Assembly (NCBI GenBank): GCA_001910725.1
Contig: MJGA01000033.1
Coordinates: 186,001 to 250,000, forward strand
Direction: 5' to 3'
DNA from: Phanerodontia chrysosporium
Lineage: Eukaryota > Basidiomycota > Agaricomycetes > Polyporales > Phanerochaetaceae
Length of the DNA stretch: 64,000 bases
Below, one piece after another: positions 11,903 through 22,988 of the stretch (position 1 is the stretch's first letter; each line of letters starts with the position of its first letter). The translations under genes were made by a program, and so were the position numbers. Under the pieces are notes generated by a model. The model made no database searches and was not told the DNA's origin. It was given only the letters and a program-made list of their open reading frames with translations.

Positions 11903-12271
11903 ACTCTACTTGGGATCTAACCAAGCCTAGAGCATCAAACACCAACACTCTACCGGGGATTTAACCAGGCTAGAGCGCAACTCCAAACAACACCAACACT
12001 AACACTCTACTTGGGATTTAACCAAGCCTAGAGCATAACACCAAACAACAACAACAACAACAACAACAACTACACTCTACCTGGGATTTAACCAAGCTTA
12101 GAGCGTAATACCAAACAACAACAACAGTGCTCTACTTGGGATTTAACCAAGCTTAGAGCACAACACCGAACAACGTAAGACAACAGCACAGGTATTCGAC
12201 ACTGGGCAACGTGTAGCCAGACTAGAATACCAGACACCACACTCTACTTGGGATTTAACCAAGCTTAGAGT
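11903..12271. repeat. Array of about six hairpin-forming repeats upstream of the Gag-protease ORF
   Basis: Units of about 31 bp of the type CTCTACTTGG-GATTTAA-CCAAGCTTAGAG begin at 11903, 11947, 12004, 12074, 12129 and 12241. A strongly diverged unit may lie near 12192. Each unit is an imperfect inverted repeat able to form a stem with a GATTTAA loop. Spacers are AC-rich (CAACA and ACCAAACAAC runs), including a pure CAA microsatellite at about 12047-12070. Changes such as CTTGG/CCAAG to CCGGG/CCAGG are partly compensatory. Confidence 0.8.
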
Positions 12272-12522
12272 GCTGACACCGTAAACAACGTTGAACGTAA
12301 ACACAAAACACGTGAAGGTGATCACAGTACTAAAGAAAGAGCTAGTAACGTGGGCCTTCTATTTCCTGGCACATTCAGGGGGGTTTATATACCTTTCCTG
12401 AGATGTGAAATTAGTGTATGACTAAGCTATTCTAGAGTATTCTACGCTATTCTCTCAAATTCCATCGTATTCTGGTGCTTTCCATCTCCCTGGCTTCCAG
12501 CAGGGTATCGCTTTTCAAGCTT

Positions 12523-12535
12523 TTCCAGAACTTTC
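12523..12535. promoter_or_regulatory. Heat-shock-element-like motif in a probable LTR or promoter region
   Basis: The sequence TTCCAGAACTTTC fits the TTCnnGAAnnTTC heat-shock-factor consensus. It lies within a stretch (about 12410-12600) rich in TTC-type units such as TATTCTAGAG. The region sits upstream, in minus-strand orientation, of the Gag-protease ORF, where its LTR would be expected, but I could not define LTR ends. The region 12272-12740 otherwise holds no gene I can see. Confidence 0.3.
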
Positions 12536-12916
12536 CATCACATTCTACTCGCTTCTTTTACCTTCCAGGGCATGCCTGAAGTACAATGCTTGGTGAGCAT
12601 TTGTCATGGTATTTGTCGTCTAAAGCCTGGGCTTCTGGCCTATCCCAGAATGTCCCTGTTCTCTCGCGCTCGTCTTTGAGCAGTGAATTAGACTCTGTTC
12701 ATCCATATCTTGTATCAAACATGTTTGATGCATGATAGCGTGGTATAATCACTACCATACTTCTCTCCAGACGACAACCGAAGGCACCGCCTTGCAGGCT
12801 CAACTTCGTGTCTACAGCGGTGACAAGAGCGACCAGCCGCTTGCAGATGACACCGTCGTTTTCATCGTTGCACGCGCCTACCTTCCTCTGCGCAATAACG
12901 GTCCTGCTTTACTTGA

Positions 12917-15000
12917 TCACGTACAACGCAACAAACATTGGACGTCCAAACTGCTTTAATGAACACTACCCGTCTGGCACCATGGACAGTGCTCGAATGC
13001 ATGTCCTTCTCCGCACTGCAGCCCTCGAACACGTCTGCCGTATCCAACCTGTGCGACCCTCTCAAGGTGAACGTTTCTACATTCGCTCGCTACTGCAACG
13101 TCGACCGACGCGAAGCTTCCTTGACTTACTCACTGTTGATGGCATCCAGCTTCCCTCCTTTCAACATGCCGCATCTGCGCTTGGCCTGTTCACGGAAGTG
13201 AACGAAGGCGAGCTTGCAATGCGAGAGGCCATCGATTTGTTGAGCACACCGCATCAGCTATGTGTTCTCTTTGCTCATTTACTGGTCAATGATTGCATCG
13301 CAACCCCTGCGACACTCTGGGACGGCATCGTCGACTTCCTTGCCCGTGACTTCGTCATTGTCCACAATGGTCACACTGCTCTCGGTGTTAATCATGCTCT
13401 TCAACAGATATCCCTCCTGCTAGAAGAGCATGGGAAAACTCTATCTGACTATGGCCTCCCCGAACCCATCACCTATGCTGCCGAAGTTGAGCATGAACTA
13501 CAGAGATGGTATCCGTCTCTCGACGCTATTGCCTCTCGTGCCTCGACCTCCCTGTCATTGCTGAACACTCAACAGCGTGCAATCTTTGACATCGTCACCA
13601 CTGCTGTCGCAAACGACACGTCTCTGCTCGCCTTCGTCGATGGCAAGGCCGGTCGAGGAAAGACCTTTCTCGTCAACACAATCTGCGACTTTCTTCGTGC
13701 TCAACAGCATGTTGTTCTCACAACTGCCACATCTGCCTACGCAGCTCAATTGTATCCGGGAGGACGCACAACACACTCCACGTTCAAGGTGCTCTTCTAC
13801 AGTCTGACCCTGCTTCTAAGTCATTCGACGCTCATCGCCCTTTATTAGGTACCTGTTAACAACAACAACGAGTTTCTCAAATCTCTGATCAGTGCACACT
13901 CCTCCCGTGCAGAGCTTCTTCGTCACGCAAAGCTTATCATTTGGGACGAAGCACCAATGGCAAACAAGGCGGTTCTCGCATGCGTCGACGCTACGCTGCG
14001 CGACGTTTGTGAAAACCAACATCTGCCTTTCGGTGGCAAGGTTGTCATCCTTCTCGGTGACTTCCGCCAGACCGCCCCCGTTATAAGAGGTGGTCGAAAG
14101 GCTGACATCATTCAGGCGTCCATCAAAACTTCTTCTCTCTGGCCTCTTTTTACTGTCTTTCAACTCACTCTTCCCATACGAAACGCACAGGACCCCCAGT
14201 TCGCAGTGTTTGTCGACGACATTGGCGACGGTGCGGGGCCTGAGGTCTCTTTACATCACCTCGACCACGCATCTTCCAGCCATGATCTCATCGACTTCGT
14301 CTTCCCCCTCTCGCTACTTCGGGATCCTGCGGCATGTTCAAGACGTGCCATTCTCGCACCCACCAACCGTCAGGTCGATACGTACAACGACGTGATTGTG
14401 CTGAACGTTTACGGTGATTCTCGCACATATCTCGCTGCAGACTCTCTGAAAGAGGCCGACGACGCCAACGTTGACTCCCCAGCTGAAGCAACCGGTCTTC
14501 TCGACTACGCCGCGCGGCACACACCCCCTGGTCTTCCCCCACACGCACTGTCTGTCAAAACAAACGCTGTTTACTGCCTTCTTCGCAACTTCTCCATTGA
14601 CCGCGGCTTAGTCAAGAACGTCTGTGTCGTTGTCACCGCTATCGGAGATCGTCTTATCACCGTTAGGATCCTACGCCAGAGCTCGTCACATCTCGCTGAC
14701 ACCGAGAGTCACGAAGAGTTCCTCATCCCACGCATCACGTTCACGCACGAGCTACATTCAGGATATACTCTGCTTCGTCGACAGTACCCACTCGCCCTCG
14801 CGTACTCAACTACATTTCACAGCTGCCAAGGCCTCACGCTCGACCGCGTTGGCGTCGATCTCACACAGCCTGTGTTCTCCCACGGCCAGCTGTACACCGC
14901 GCTCTCGCGGATCCGCCACCGTTCTCATGCGAAGCTCCTCCTTCCACAGGTAGACAGTAACGTGACAACAAATGTAACTTACTCAGAACTTCTCGTGTAA
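12917..15000 (+). pseudogene. Helitron PIF1-like helicase, truncated and interrupted by a nonsense codon
   Basis: The C-terminal helicase half of a Helitron Rep-helicase is recognisable by the Walker A region VDGKAGRGKTFL, the Walker B region IIWDEAPMANK, VVILLGDFRQTAPV, and the C-terminal STTFHSCQGLTLDRVG and LYTALSRIRH. Compared with the copy at 43087-45320, a CAG codon has become TAG at 13846-13848, ending the frame after LIALY. It resumes in the same frame to 15000. The Rep half is absent because of the deletion. Some other differences from the second copy change amino acids, but overall identity is high, so the copy is young but dead. Confidence 0.9.
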
Positions 15001-15039
15001 TATACCCTCTTCTCTACGCCTCAAACACGGAGCGAAGCG

Positions 15040-15055
15040 AAGTGACCACTTGTTT
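15040..15055 (+). repeat. Helitron 3' terminus with terminal hairpin (copy 1)
   Basis: The inverted repeat AAGTG-AC-CACTT is followed by GTTT. It is the last sequence shared with the second Helitron copy (45360-45375) before the flanks diverge. The hairpin lies at the end rather than ahead of a CTRR terminus. Confidence 0.6.
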
Positions 15056-15440
15056 CATATATCTACACTGCCCTTAAGCCCGACTCCTCACTATACGCTT
15101 GCTCCACTGCTGCGCGAGGGCCATAGCTTCATGCAGACACCGGAAGTACCTGAGAGGACCCCGGATACCTCACACCGTAGCCCTACTGTGATTTGTGAGC
15201 ACATCCCATGGTGGGTCGCTCACTCTCTATCAGGACACCCGCGCATCGTATTGCACCTGGTCTTCCGTTCTCGTTGCATTTGCTCATAGATTTCCCACTT
15301 ATGGCGCCTCCACACTGGCGACCGTCGTGTTCCCGCACCGACACCCGCCCCTGTTGCCGCATTGGGCCAACCCACGGGCGCGGGGGCACGATCAGTAGTC
15401 GGGCGCCCAGCTTCTATTTATGGTTACATGCAGCCCCTAT

Positions 15441-17036
15441 CTAGGACCGGACCCGGACCCGGACCGGACCGGACCGGCGCAACTCAGGATCTTGCCATTT
15501 CCTGGATGTTCTCGTTCGAGTTGCGGAATCGTTGGGATCGATCGCACAACCAGCAGTGACCCAGATCCTGCGAATAGTAGCAAGGGCGTCCTGTGCATCG
15601 GAGGCGATGATACCTTCCAGGCTTGCGACGAAACCCTCGAGACAGGAAAAACGCTCAAGGAAAAGGGTGTGGGCACCCAGGTAGGCGGTTTGGCATAGGG
15701 CAGGCCAGATATCGGTATCATAGGAGATGTGCAGAAACCCGGGGCTGCCGCGAAAGCAGAGTGGCTGCGCCGCTGTGAGTAGCGACAACCAATCCGCGGG
15801 TAGCATGGTAGCCCGAGAAGCATGGAGGAGCAGATTGACATCCGGTGCGCGCTCTGAACTGCGTTCAATAGGTCTGAGGTGTAGCGTCCCACCGCTCCAG
15901 GAACCGAAATTCAGCTCAACGGACGCCAACGCTTGCACATAGGATACCAGCGTTGTGCCATGTGAGGCTTGGGGAGAGATCGCTCCGTATACACATGATA
16001 TCGTGTATTCCGCTTCGTCCTGCCAACGATCGACATATGCGAATCCACCTGTGAGTTCAAGTCGTATATCCGGGGGACAAGATATGTGTTCCAGGATGCG
16101 AGCGTATCCTGACGCACATGCCATCCCCATGCATCGTTGATCCAGGAACCACAGTTCCTTGAGCTCAGGGAGTAAAATTCTGCGTCTTGGAGGGCTGTGT
16201 TGACTGAATTTGCATACAAACGGAGCCATAAGGCTCTCCAGGTGGAGCTCCTGGAGGCCTGGTAGCATGGACAGCATGTCTAACCATTCGCCCACACCAA
16301 AGGTCGGCCTAGGATAGTGCTCTTCTATGTAGTGGAGCCGCGTTAATGTTGGGCGGATGAATTGCGTGAGACTGGTTGCTTCAAAAGCTGGCATGAAGCT
16401 GAGGAACTTTAGACGTGGCATGAAGGCGTCAGGGAGCGCAGGGATGGGCCCGACGTCGTCTGGCGGACTGGCGCGTAAGCCCAGCTCCTCCAAGCATGGC
16501 AGTTGGAGAGGGCCGTCGGTGCTGATAGCCTGTAGCACGCGAGCCGTCTCAAAGTCTATGGTAACACTGTGTGCCGCACGGACACGTCCAGCATCTCGTC
16601 CGAAGATGAAGTCGAGGTTGCTGTGGTAGTAGTATTGGTCAGCACTTGCCCCGAAGGCAAGCGGACACTCCTTTGAGCGATGAAGAAACGCCGACACCAA
16701 GTTCTGGTTCCCGGTCAGAGAGATCCAACTCCACATTTGTGCACATCCTATCGCTATTCTCCGCCATCTTCTGCAGATGTGCGTGACGGCAGGGATCCAG
16801 GCGTACGGCTGCTGCTGTTTCCAGTGGTAGTACTCGGAGACGTCGTAGGAACGTATAAGTCTCGCAAAGACCTCAAGAAGGACGTCCTCTGGCAGCCGCG
16901 AGATTGGAAGGAAGCTGTTGCGATACTCCTTAAGCTTGTCCAGATACTCTTGTACCTCCGCCACGATGATGTCTCCATCAGATAGGGTTTGCACAAATGA
17001 TGTGAAATCAGCTGGCAGATTGAGTCGCCCTGCCAT
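15441..17036 (-). CDS. F-box/LRR-like protein 1 (531 aa)
   Basis: This single-exon ORF starts at an ATG at 17036. A coiled N-terminal segment is followed by an F-box-like motif (ISRLPEDVLLEVFARL, residues about 42-57) and the VTHICRRWRRIAIGCAQMW segment. This arrangement is typical of the large divergent F-box families of Agaricomycetes. The rest is LRR-like (LEELGLRASP, LTRLHYIEEHYP, LQELHLESLMAP). Such proteins are presumed SCF ubiquitin-ligase substrate adaptors. The last residues (RSGPVRVRVRS) are encoded by the GGACC-type microsatellite at 15443-15476, so the C-terminus has been changed by repeat sequence. A separate ORF begins upstream at 17398 and overlaps in another frame; I see no support for it. 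Confidence 0.75.
   Translation of the reverse strand: MAGRLNLPADFTSFVQTLSDGDIIVAEVQEYLDKLKEYRNSFLPISRLPEDVLLEVFARLIRSYDVSEYYHWKQQQPYAWIPAVTHICRRWRRIAIGCAQMWSWISLTGNQNLVSAFLHRSKECPLAFGASADQYYYHSNLDFIFGRDAGRVRAAHSVTIDFETARVLQAISTDGPLQLPCLEELGLRASPPDDVGPIPALPDAFMPRLKFLSFMPAFEATSLTQFIRPTLTRLHYIEEHYPRPTFGVGEWLDMLSMLPGLQELHLESLMAPFVCKFSQHSPPRRRILLPELKELWFLDQRCMGMACASGYARILEHISCPPDIRLELTGGFAYVDRWQDEAEYTISCVYGAISPQASHGTTLVSYVQALASVELNFGSWSGGTLHLRPIERSSERAPDVNLLLHASRATMLPADWLSLLTAAQPLCFRGSPGFLHISYDTDIWPALCQTAYLGAHTLFLERFSCLEGFVASLEGIIASDAQDALATIRRIWVTAGCAIDPNDSATRTRTSRKWQDPELRRSGPVRVRVRS
15443..15476. repeat. GGACC/GGACCC microsatellite
   Basis: A run of GGACCGGACCCGGACCCGG-type units sits at the 3' end of the first F-box gene and encodes its Val-Arg-rich tail. 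Confidence 0.7.
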
Positions 17037-17473
17037 GAGCTGTACAGCTGCACGCTGTTCATCTCAGTCAGACCAGCGATAGAGGTCGATGACACCATGG
17101 CACTTACCTTGCCTAGATCGTCGGAGGGTGTAAGTGGATCACTGAGTCTGTGCGCGTATGGCATCAAGCAGCGTTGCAGGTTTAGCGGTGCAAGGTTTCT
17201 GCCATGGATGTGGAACATTGCATCAGTAAACAATCGTTGTGGTATTACTACAGTAGGATCATAAAACCCTACCTCAAAAGTTTGGTAGAGCTGAAAGCGA
17301 GACGGAAGACGAGGAAATAGAAGGAGAGTTATCTTATCTACAAGATCGGAAATTGCCGACCCTACTGTAGATGGAAAGTGTTGTAGTTGACGCAGCATAC
17401 ACCAAACGGACCCGGAACAGCGACATTTGAATTGGCAACGCAGAACTTCATTGACAATATAGTGTGTTTGCGT

Positions 17474-19114
17474 TCAACCTGTTGCGCTGATAGCGACAGC
17501 TACAACATCTTCTAGACGAACCCAACCCCCACCCAGATCGATGCTCTCTATAGCGAGACCTCGGTTTCTCAACTCTTCGAGACCTGAGACAAGGCGAAGC
17601 AGCAGCGGGCTCTCTTCGCCGTTCTTCGAGCTCCCATAGGATGTCTTCCGCCACACAACAACCTTGATTCGCCGGACTGTGGATAGAGCAGTGCAGGGTC
17701 CATTCCGGCAAGCGTTCTCGACGGTAAATACGAGGTCGCGGACGGCCGGCGCGCCAATGACGAGTGTGTGTGAATTCAGGAAATTCGCCTTTTGAGCTTG
17801 CTCCCAGACGTTCGTGTCCCGACGCCCGGACACGGTGAAGGTAAGCGGCGCTTCAGACCCGCAGAACTGCTTCGCAAGTGCAAATAAGGGCGAACAGTCT
17901 GCAAGTGCTTCTCCGTGGCCTAGGTCCAGAGAAACGCTCGTCATCGCCGGCCATGCTGGGCTATTTGTGGAGGTGAGTGAGGTGCTGAAAGATAACTCGA
18001 CGTGGTTGCACGTGAAGGTGAGTTGTGACACTCTGGATGCAGCCCTTCCTGTTGGTACGTCGAGGTGGCTTGTCGATGGCGGGTCTGTAAGGCAGGCCAC
18101 AATGTATTCGCACTGGTCCAGTAAGGGCGAATCGGCAGTGCAACGCCCAAGTAGATGTACGTTCGCGTTTGATGGATAATGCAGGTGCTGAAGGAGATAG
18201 GCCTGCGAAGAAGCATTCGGGATCACAGCGGCCCCGTCACCGCTCCCAAGCCTGATCTCGCGAAGCTTTGGTAGGTGAGCACGGCGCGTTGGCCCGTGCG
18301 TTTGCGCAACCAGGGGTTCAATGGGTGACATGTGGGCTAGCAGGCGCAGCTCCTCGAGCAGCGGTAGCTCAGAAAGGAGTGAGACCCAAGCGTCCGGGTG
18401 GGACAATTCGGCGGGCCCTGTGAAGTGCAGGCGCGTCAGCGTGGGCCGAAGCCAACGCGCAAGATCAGGGAGGAGGACGGAGTGGCAGCTCAAGAAGGTG
18501 AGACGAGGCATGATTGCATCGGGGAGGGCGGGGACGCAGAGCACGCCTTGGTCAACGCGTACGCGGAGGAGCTCGAGCTGCGGCAGCTGTAGCGCACGGT
18601 CCCTCGCCATTTTCTCGAGAGCACGGGCGCCGTCGCGGCTGATGCCCACGTTGAGTGCTGCGCCTACTCGTGAACCATGCTTGCTGAATATGGTTGTGAT
18701 ATTGTCGTCCCAGTATACTGAGTGGTCGACAGCACCGAACGTCAATGGACATCCCGCGGACCGCGTAAGGAAAGCGGCCATGCGCTCGTGGCTCGGCGTC
18801 GTGTAGATCCTATGCCAAAGCTTGGGGTAGCGCAGCGCCACCCTCCGCCAGCTCCGGCAGACATGTGTAACCGTAATCCACCCATGCGGACGATGCCCGC
18901 CACGACCATAGAAGCTGTTCGGCTCGCATACGTCGTAGGCGGCAGCGAGCTGAGTAATGATCTCAATGAATACGTCTTGCGGAAGCCGCGATACTGAGGC
19001 CAAGGAGTTCCTGTATTCCCGCAAGTCGCAAAGATAATGTTGAACCTCTACGATAAGTTTGTTAGCCTCAGGAAGGCCAGACACAAACGTGGGGAAGTCG
19101 GTACGAAGCAACAT
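17474..19114 (-). CDS. F-box/LRR-like protein 2 (546 aa)
   Basis: This uninterrupted ORF starts at an ATG at 19114. It is a paralogue of the upstream F-box protein: a leading helix (VEVQHYLCDLREYRNSL), F-box core SVSRLPQDVFIEIITQL, then VTHVCRSWRRVALRYPKLW and LRR-like segments (LELLRVRVDQGV, LTRLHFTGPAEL, LEELRLLAHMSP). Length and layout match proteins 1 and 3. The arrangement is tandem with the first F-box gene, same strand, about 440 bp apart. The role as an SCF adaptor is inferred from the family. Confidence 0.8.
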   Translation of the reverse strand: MLLRTDFPTFVSGLPEANKLIVEVQHYLCDLREYRNSLASVSRLPQDVFIEIITQLAAAYDVCEPNSFYGRGGHRPHGWITVTHVCRSWRRVALRYPKLWHRIYTTPSHERMAAFLTRSAGCPLTFGAVDHSVYWDDNITTIFSKHGSRVGAALNVGISRDGARALEKMARDRALQLPQLELLRVRVDQGVLCVPALPDAIMPRLTFLSCHSVLLPDLARWLRPTLTRLHFTGPAELSHPDAWVSLLSELPLLEELRLLAHMSPIEPLVAQTHGPTRRAHLPKLREIRLGSGDGAAVIPNASSQAYLLQHLHYPSNANVHLLGRCTADSPLLDQCEYIVACLTDPPSTSHLDVPTGRAASRVSQLTFTCNHVELSFSTSLTSTNSPAWPAMTSVSLDLGHGEALADCSPLFALAKQFCGSEAPLTFTVSGRRDTNVWEQAQKANFLNSHTLVIGAPAVRDLVFTVENACRNGPCTALSTVRRIKVVVWRKTSYGSSKNGEESPLLLRLVSGLEELRNRGLAIESIDLGGGWVRLEDVVAVAISATG

Positions 19115-19951
19115 GGCCTTTTGGCTGTCCGCACAGATTGAACGAGACTACAATTCCGCTCAGCTTATGTCTGTGTTAAAGGCGTGCGTGCCAGTGTAGA
19201 ATTCACGTACTTCTAGTTGGAAGACTGCTGCTGTCGAACGACACCGTGACCCGGTGTCTGTGAGCGAGAACTGCGGCTGGGCGTCTTCCAAGCGATCCAA
19301 CTGCTCTTATATGCACACACATCGTCAATTTGAACTTTCTGAACCTCATCGGACAGGAACTCACCTGTTCTTCCGTTGGGGCTTTGCGGGAGGTCAAGGT
19401 TGGTGGTAAAGTACAGTCATCTTCGAGTTCAGGGCGTGAGAAGGGCGGCGTTTCAGCATTGCAGGCTGAGTAAGACTCCGGACACCACCTCACGGCAGGC
19501 GTTTCACCATCTCGGCTACATGAGCAGGGAAGCAGTTCATGTTGAGTGCACACTGGAGCCCAGAGCGTCTGCAACATCAACGACGGGAACAACCGAACGA
19601 CTTTACGTGGAAGGGCACCCAGGGTCGCAGCTGATAACCTTCGACAGCTTTCAGAAACCGTCGTACCTGCCGGCAGCGTCCTCAACCCTGATTGTGGAGT
19701 TCCTAAAACGCAGAGGTAGTGTCGACTCGTAGCAGCGGCGATCCAAACCGTGTTCATGCCAAGTGCCGCCAGGAATAATCGGTATATATTGGGCCCGGCA
19801 TCTCATGGTATACATCATGTGTACAAATACATTCCTGAGCAAAAAAAAATGGTGGTCAGGACATCGCACAAAATGCTACTAATGACGGCCGAAAACGCAC
19901 CGATTATCTCGGTGACGCAGCAGGAGTTACGGTTGCATCAGGTGTGGGGCA
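19115..19951. other. No convincing gene
   Basis: A minus-strand ORF of 184 codons (19757-19203) is Cys-rich and resembles nothing I know. No splice pattern supports it. Confidence 0.4.
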
Positions 19952-21716
19952 TCAGAAGTCGTCATCTTCATTCATGGTGTCGAAGGAGAACTTGCGCTTC
20001 TCAGCAGCGGTCCATGTCGTGAGATCCCATTTCTTCGGACCGCGGAGCGGGAAGTGCGGAGACTCAGACCAAATCCTACGTCACCACGTCAATGAGTTCT
20101 CGCTTAGATGTGTGAGTGACGAGTGCTTACCGCCTATACTGTTTCCAAATAGACGGCACACGTAGAGAACTGTCCTTGAGATCAGCGTCGGAAGCCCTAG
20201 CATCGGCAAACCAGGGCCTGTCATTGTCCGCGGATTCGTCCTCTTCCATGTCCTCGTCCTCATCATCCTCGTCCTCTGCTCCTTCTTCTCCGTCCTCGCC
20301 CTCCTCCGAGATGTCTCCGCGTCGTTCGCGTTCCTCGTGACTAAGATGGCGCACAAACTCATCGTATGCGGCATTGCGTGCGAGGCGGAGCTGCTTCCGT
20401 TCTTCTGCCGTGCGCGAGCCAAAGAGCTTCTTGCCGTAGCCCTTGAGGACCTGCGCGCATGCCGGGCTCTCATCTTCAATGCATACAGCGATGTGCTTCA
20501 GCGTCCATTCGAGATTGGGTATGGTTTCTTCGTTAAGCAGGGAGGCGGCCTCAAGTGCACGCACGGTCGCCACTGCGAGCGCGCCGTACGCCTTCTCGGT
20601 GATTATGACGCGTTCGACGTCGTCCACGTCTGTTTGCGCATCACGGTATATGTCAGACCCATAAGCACGTCCACACGGCTTTCGACTCACGTGCCCAAGC
20701 AAAATCTATCATCTCCGTAAAATGCGTTATCGCGTCAATTACTGCCCATGCCTTGATCCATTCCTTCTTTGTGACATGCTTGTGTGCTGACTGCAGCAGT
20801 TCGTCCACAAGCTCGAGCATAGCATAGCCAAAAAAGTCTATGCGCATTTAGCACAGTATAACGCATCGTCAGGGCGCGGCTTACCGTTGTATATATACAT
20901 TCCGTGAAGGCCCGGGTCTCGCTTCGGCGCTTGCTCCATAAGGTCGACCAACAACTCGTACGTGTCTTTGTGCACTACCACGCCACCCGGCGTGAAGGTA
21001 TGGTCTGGAGGTAAAGCAAACTTGACGAGCCTTTAGCTCGTTGTTGAGATGAATATATCCGTGGTACCCACCTCTTGCATCTATGCAGACGTTGTATTTG
21101 GCTTCTGAGAGGTCTTGGGGGTGGTGGTTGAGGACAAGGTTGGAGAATCGGCGCCTGCCAGTACTGATCTCGGCAGTCTGGGCAGCTCCAAGACCCCGAA
21201 AACCCTATACCGTACCGGGATGACGTAGTAGCTTTATGACTGCACTTCAGGGTCTGGACGCCGCAAGTTGCTGGTCGAAACTCATCCTTTGAAGAGACAT
21301 GCACGACCGTTCTGACCGGAAAGGTCTATAAGTTACAGCTGGTACTCGAGCATGGTCCCCAGGGTCTCAAGACGGCAATGTCCCGCTGGAGCAACCCAAA
21401 AGTCAAACTCATCTGTCTCGCATGCACTAAGCAAGCTATTGGGGAGACCGTGAGGTAGATTTTTGGGAAAACTACGTAAAGCTGGCACCAAGGTGGAAAC
21501 TACGAGCACGTGGTAGCCGCTCGATGACGTCTCGTCCGACGGACCAGCGTACACGCAGTGATCACCCGCGGCCTCGTGCCAATGGTGCTCTGCGATACAG
21601 AGAAGCTTCCGTACGCGTAGATGTATCTCGTGATTGACTTGGACCGCCGACTTGATGCTTGTATATCTGGCATTTGACTTCCTATGCTCAGTTGTTTCTA
21701 GAGCTACGACAGACAT
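19952..21716 (-). CDS. Hypothetical spliced protein with acidic C-terminal region
   Basis: The 3' part can be reconstructed. One exon ends at 20885 (KRDPGLHGMYIYN). It is followed by an intron, exon 20837-20691 (MLELVDELLQSAHKHVTKKE), exon 20629-20131 and a final exon 20075-19952 ending NEDDDF. Introns have clean GTAAGC/GTGAGT donors and phases agree across them. The protein has helical segments, then an Asp/Glu run (about 20300-20230), then a C-terminus KKWDLTTWTAAEKRKFSF. Upstream, 21200-20886 contains FSNLVLNHHPQDLSEAKYNV joined by a possible 37-nt intron. The ORF down from about 21716 (HWHEAAGDHCVYAGPSDE) probably supplies 5' exons, but phases there could not be resolved and the start is uncertain. 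No family was recognised. Confidence 0.5.
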
Positions 21717-22880
21717 ATCGACACCAGCCGTACCACAAAATCGTGAGTGGATGCCCGCATTCTTTAGGCGCTCTATCGTCTCAGTACGACCATCAGCACC
21801 AGCTCAATGTACTCACCTGTGCAAAGACGAATGCACATAACTTCGTGCGCACAATCTTAATGCCCAGGGAAATCGTGATCTTGCCGCTGGAGTGTATACT
21901 TTTCGGCTATTCTTCGACGTAGTAGTGATGCTTCAAGGCTGGCGCGCTCGTGCTTCTTTCACTGGCCCTCGCGCCCAAACTCAAGCATGGGGAAAGTGTC
22001 GTCACACCTGAGACCTGAGGGTGCTTAGCCCGGATACGTCATCCTGATATGAAGAGCTAGGATACTCATGCAGAGGAGCCTGCTTGGGTCGGTGCTCGTG
22101 CTAACTTCCAAGCTAGTAAAACAAAACGTCAATACGCGACACTGATGCCGATCCAAAAATAATGCTTGAAGGGCGGACTCACCCTGCCCTGAGATTCCGG
22201 AGTGCTCTGTGAGGTGTTAAGCTTTCGGGCTTCACTATGACGTTGTTGACGAACAGCCGCCTCTAAGGTAGGTAATCGCGGACGACGTCGAGTGGAAGTA
22301 CGGTCTACAATCGCCGATAGAGCACGCAGCTGTAGCACCAAGGATGTGACTTCTGTGCAGGTACGCAGAGGGCTTTGCGAGAACATCCGAGTCGATGTTG
22401 AGGACGGTCTGGAGGGCCGAAGGTCTACGTTGATGGGGCTGATGAACGTGGGCCCATGATACCGCAACCGCCGTACGTTCCGTACTGGGTCTTCACAGGC
22501 AGGATCCTCCTGTGATAATATGCGTCACGGCTCCATGCCAATGTAGTTCTTCGACGTCGACTCGTCGCGGGCTACCTTTCACGTGGACGCACTTGCGCGC
22601 TTGCGATGCCCCTAACCCCAGAGGCGCCCAGGTCCGAATGCCGAAACGGATGCTGGGAGAGTTTCAGCATGGCGGAAGGGCAGCGGAAGTGTCTCTCGAC
22701 GAGGAGGACGCCCTTCCTCGCGCGACGGACACCCGCAGCTCCAACCATTTTGCAGGCACACATCGAAGACAGGAGAACCCGACAGCATGAGGACCTGCCT
22801 AAAGGAGATACGCCGAGGGCAGCCGTATATCATGGCCATCTGTGTCTCGCGTCATCGAATCTGAACGGCTCCTGAATCCA
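21717..22880. other. Intergenic; no gene recognised
   Basis: Only short ORFs occur (e.g. minus 22467-22129, 112 codons, Arg/Ser/Thr-rich) with no recognisable motif. Confidence 0.4.
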
Positions 22881-22915
22881 GACATGTTCACGAGGAGGGC
22901 CATCCGCTCTGCCTG

Positions 22916-22923
22916 TATAAATA
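22916..22923 (+). promoter_or_regulatory. TATA box of the glyoxalase I gene
   Basis: TATAAATA lies 66 bp ahead of the ATG at 22989 and 32 bp after an in-frame upstream ATG at 22884. Its position favours transcripts starting near 22945-22955 and therefore the downstream start codon. Confidence 0.55.
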
Positions 22924-22988
22924 CCTCTCGCCTCCGTTCCACGCCTCTCTTCAGACTCCCACCACCTGCTCTCGCAAAGTATTCCACG

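Larger units (their letters stand above)
12741..15055 (+). mobile_element. Internally deleted and 5'-truncated Helitron copy
   Basis: Similarity to the larger Helitron downstream starts at TGGTATAATCA (12741, matching 31436). It continues to about 12916, then jumps to sequence matching 43236 onward and runs to the shared 3' end at 15055. About 3.9 kb of the intact element, including the whole Rep domain, is missing. The jump joins TTACTTGA to TCACGTACAACG with almost no microhomology. A 16-bp palindrome, ATCAAACATGTTTGAT, lies just left of the 5' break (12714-12729). Past the shared 3' sequence the two copies diverge at once. Confidence 0.85.

Noticed and set aside
11908..12271. CRISPR-like array
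   Set aside because: Repeats are regularly spaced but the genome is eukaryotic, the spacers are low-complexity AC runs, and the units are hairpins in a retroelement leader.
12714..12729. Palindrome ATCAAACATGTTTGAT as a Helitron terminus
   Set aside because: It lies outside the sequence shared with the intact copy, so it is flanking DNA or part of another element.
13555..14548. Minus-strand ORFs antisense to the Helitron helicases (also 43875-44868)
   Set aside because: They occur in both copies because the helicase is duplicated; no independent coding signs.
19203..19757. 184-codon minus-strand ORF
   Set aside because: No homology that I recognise, no splice structure, and unusual Cys content; reported only as intergenic.
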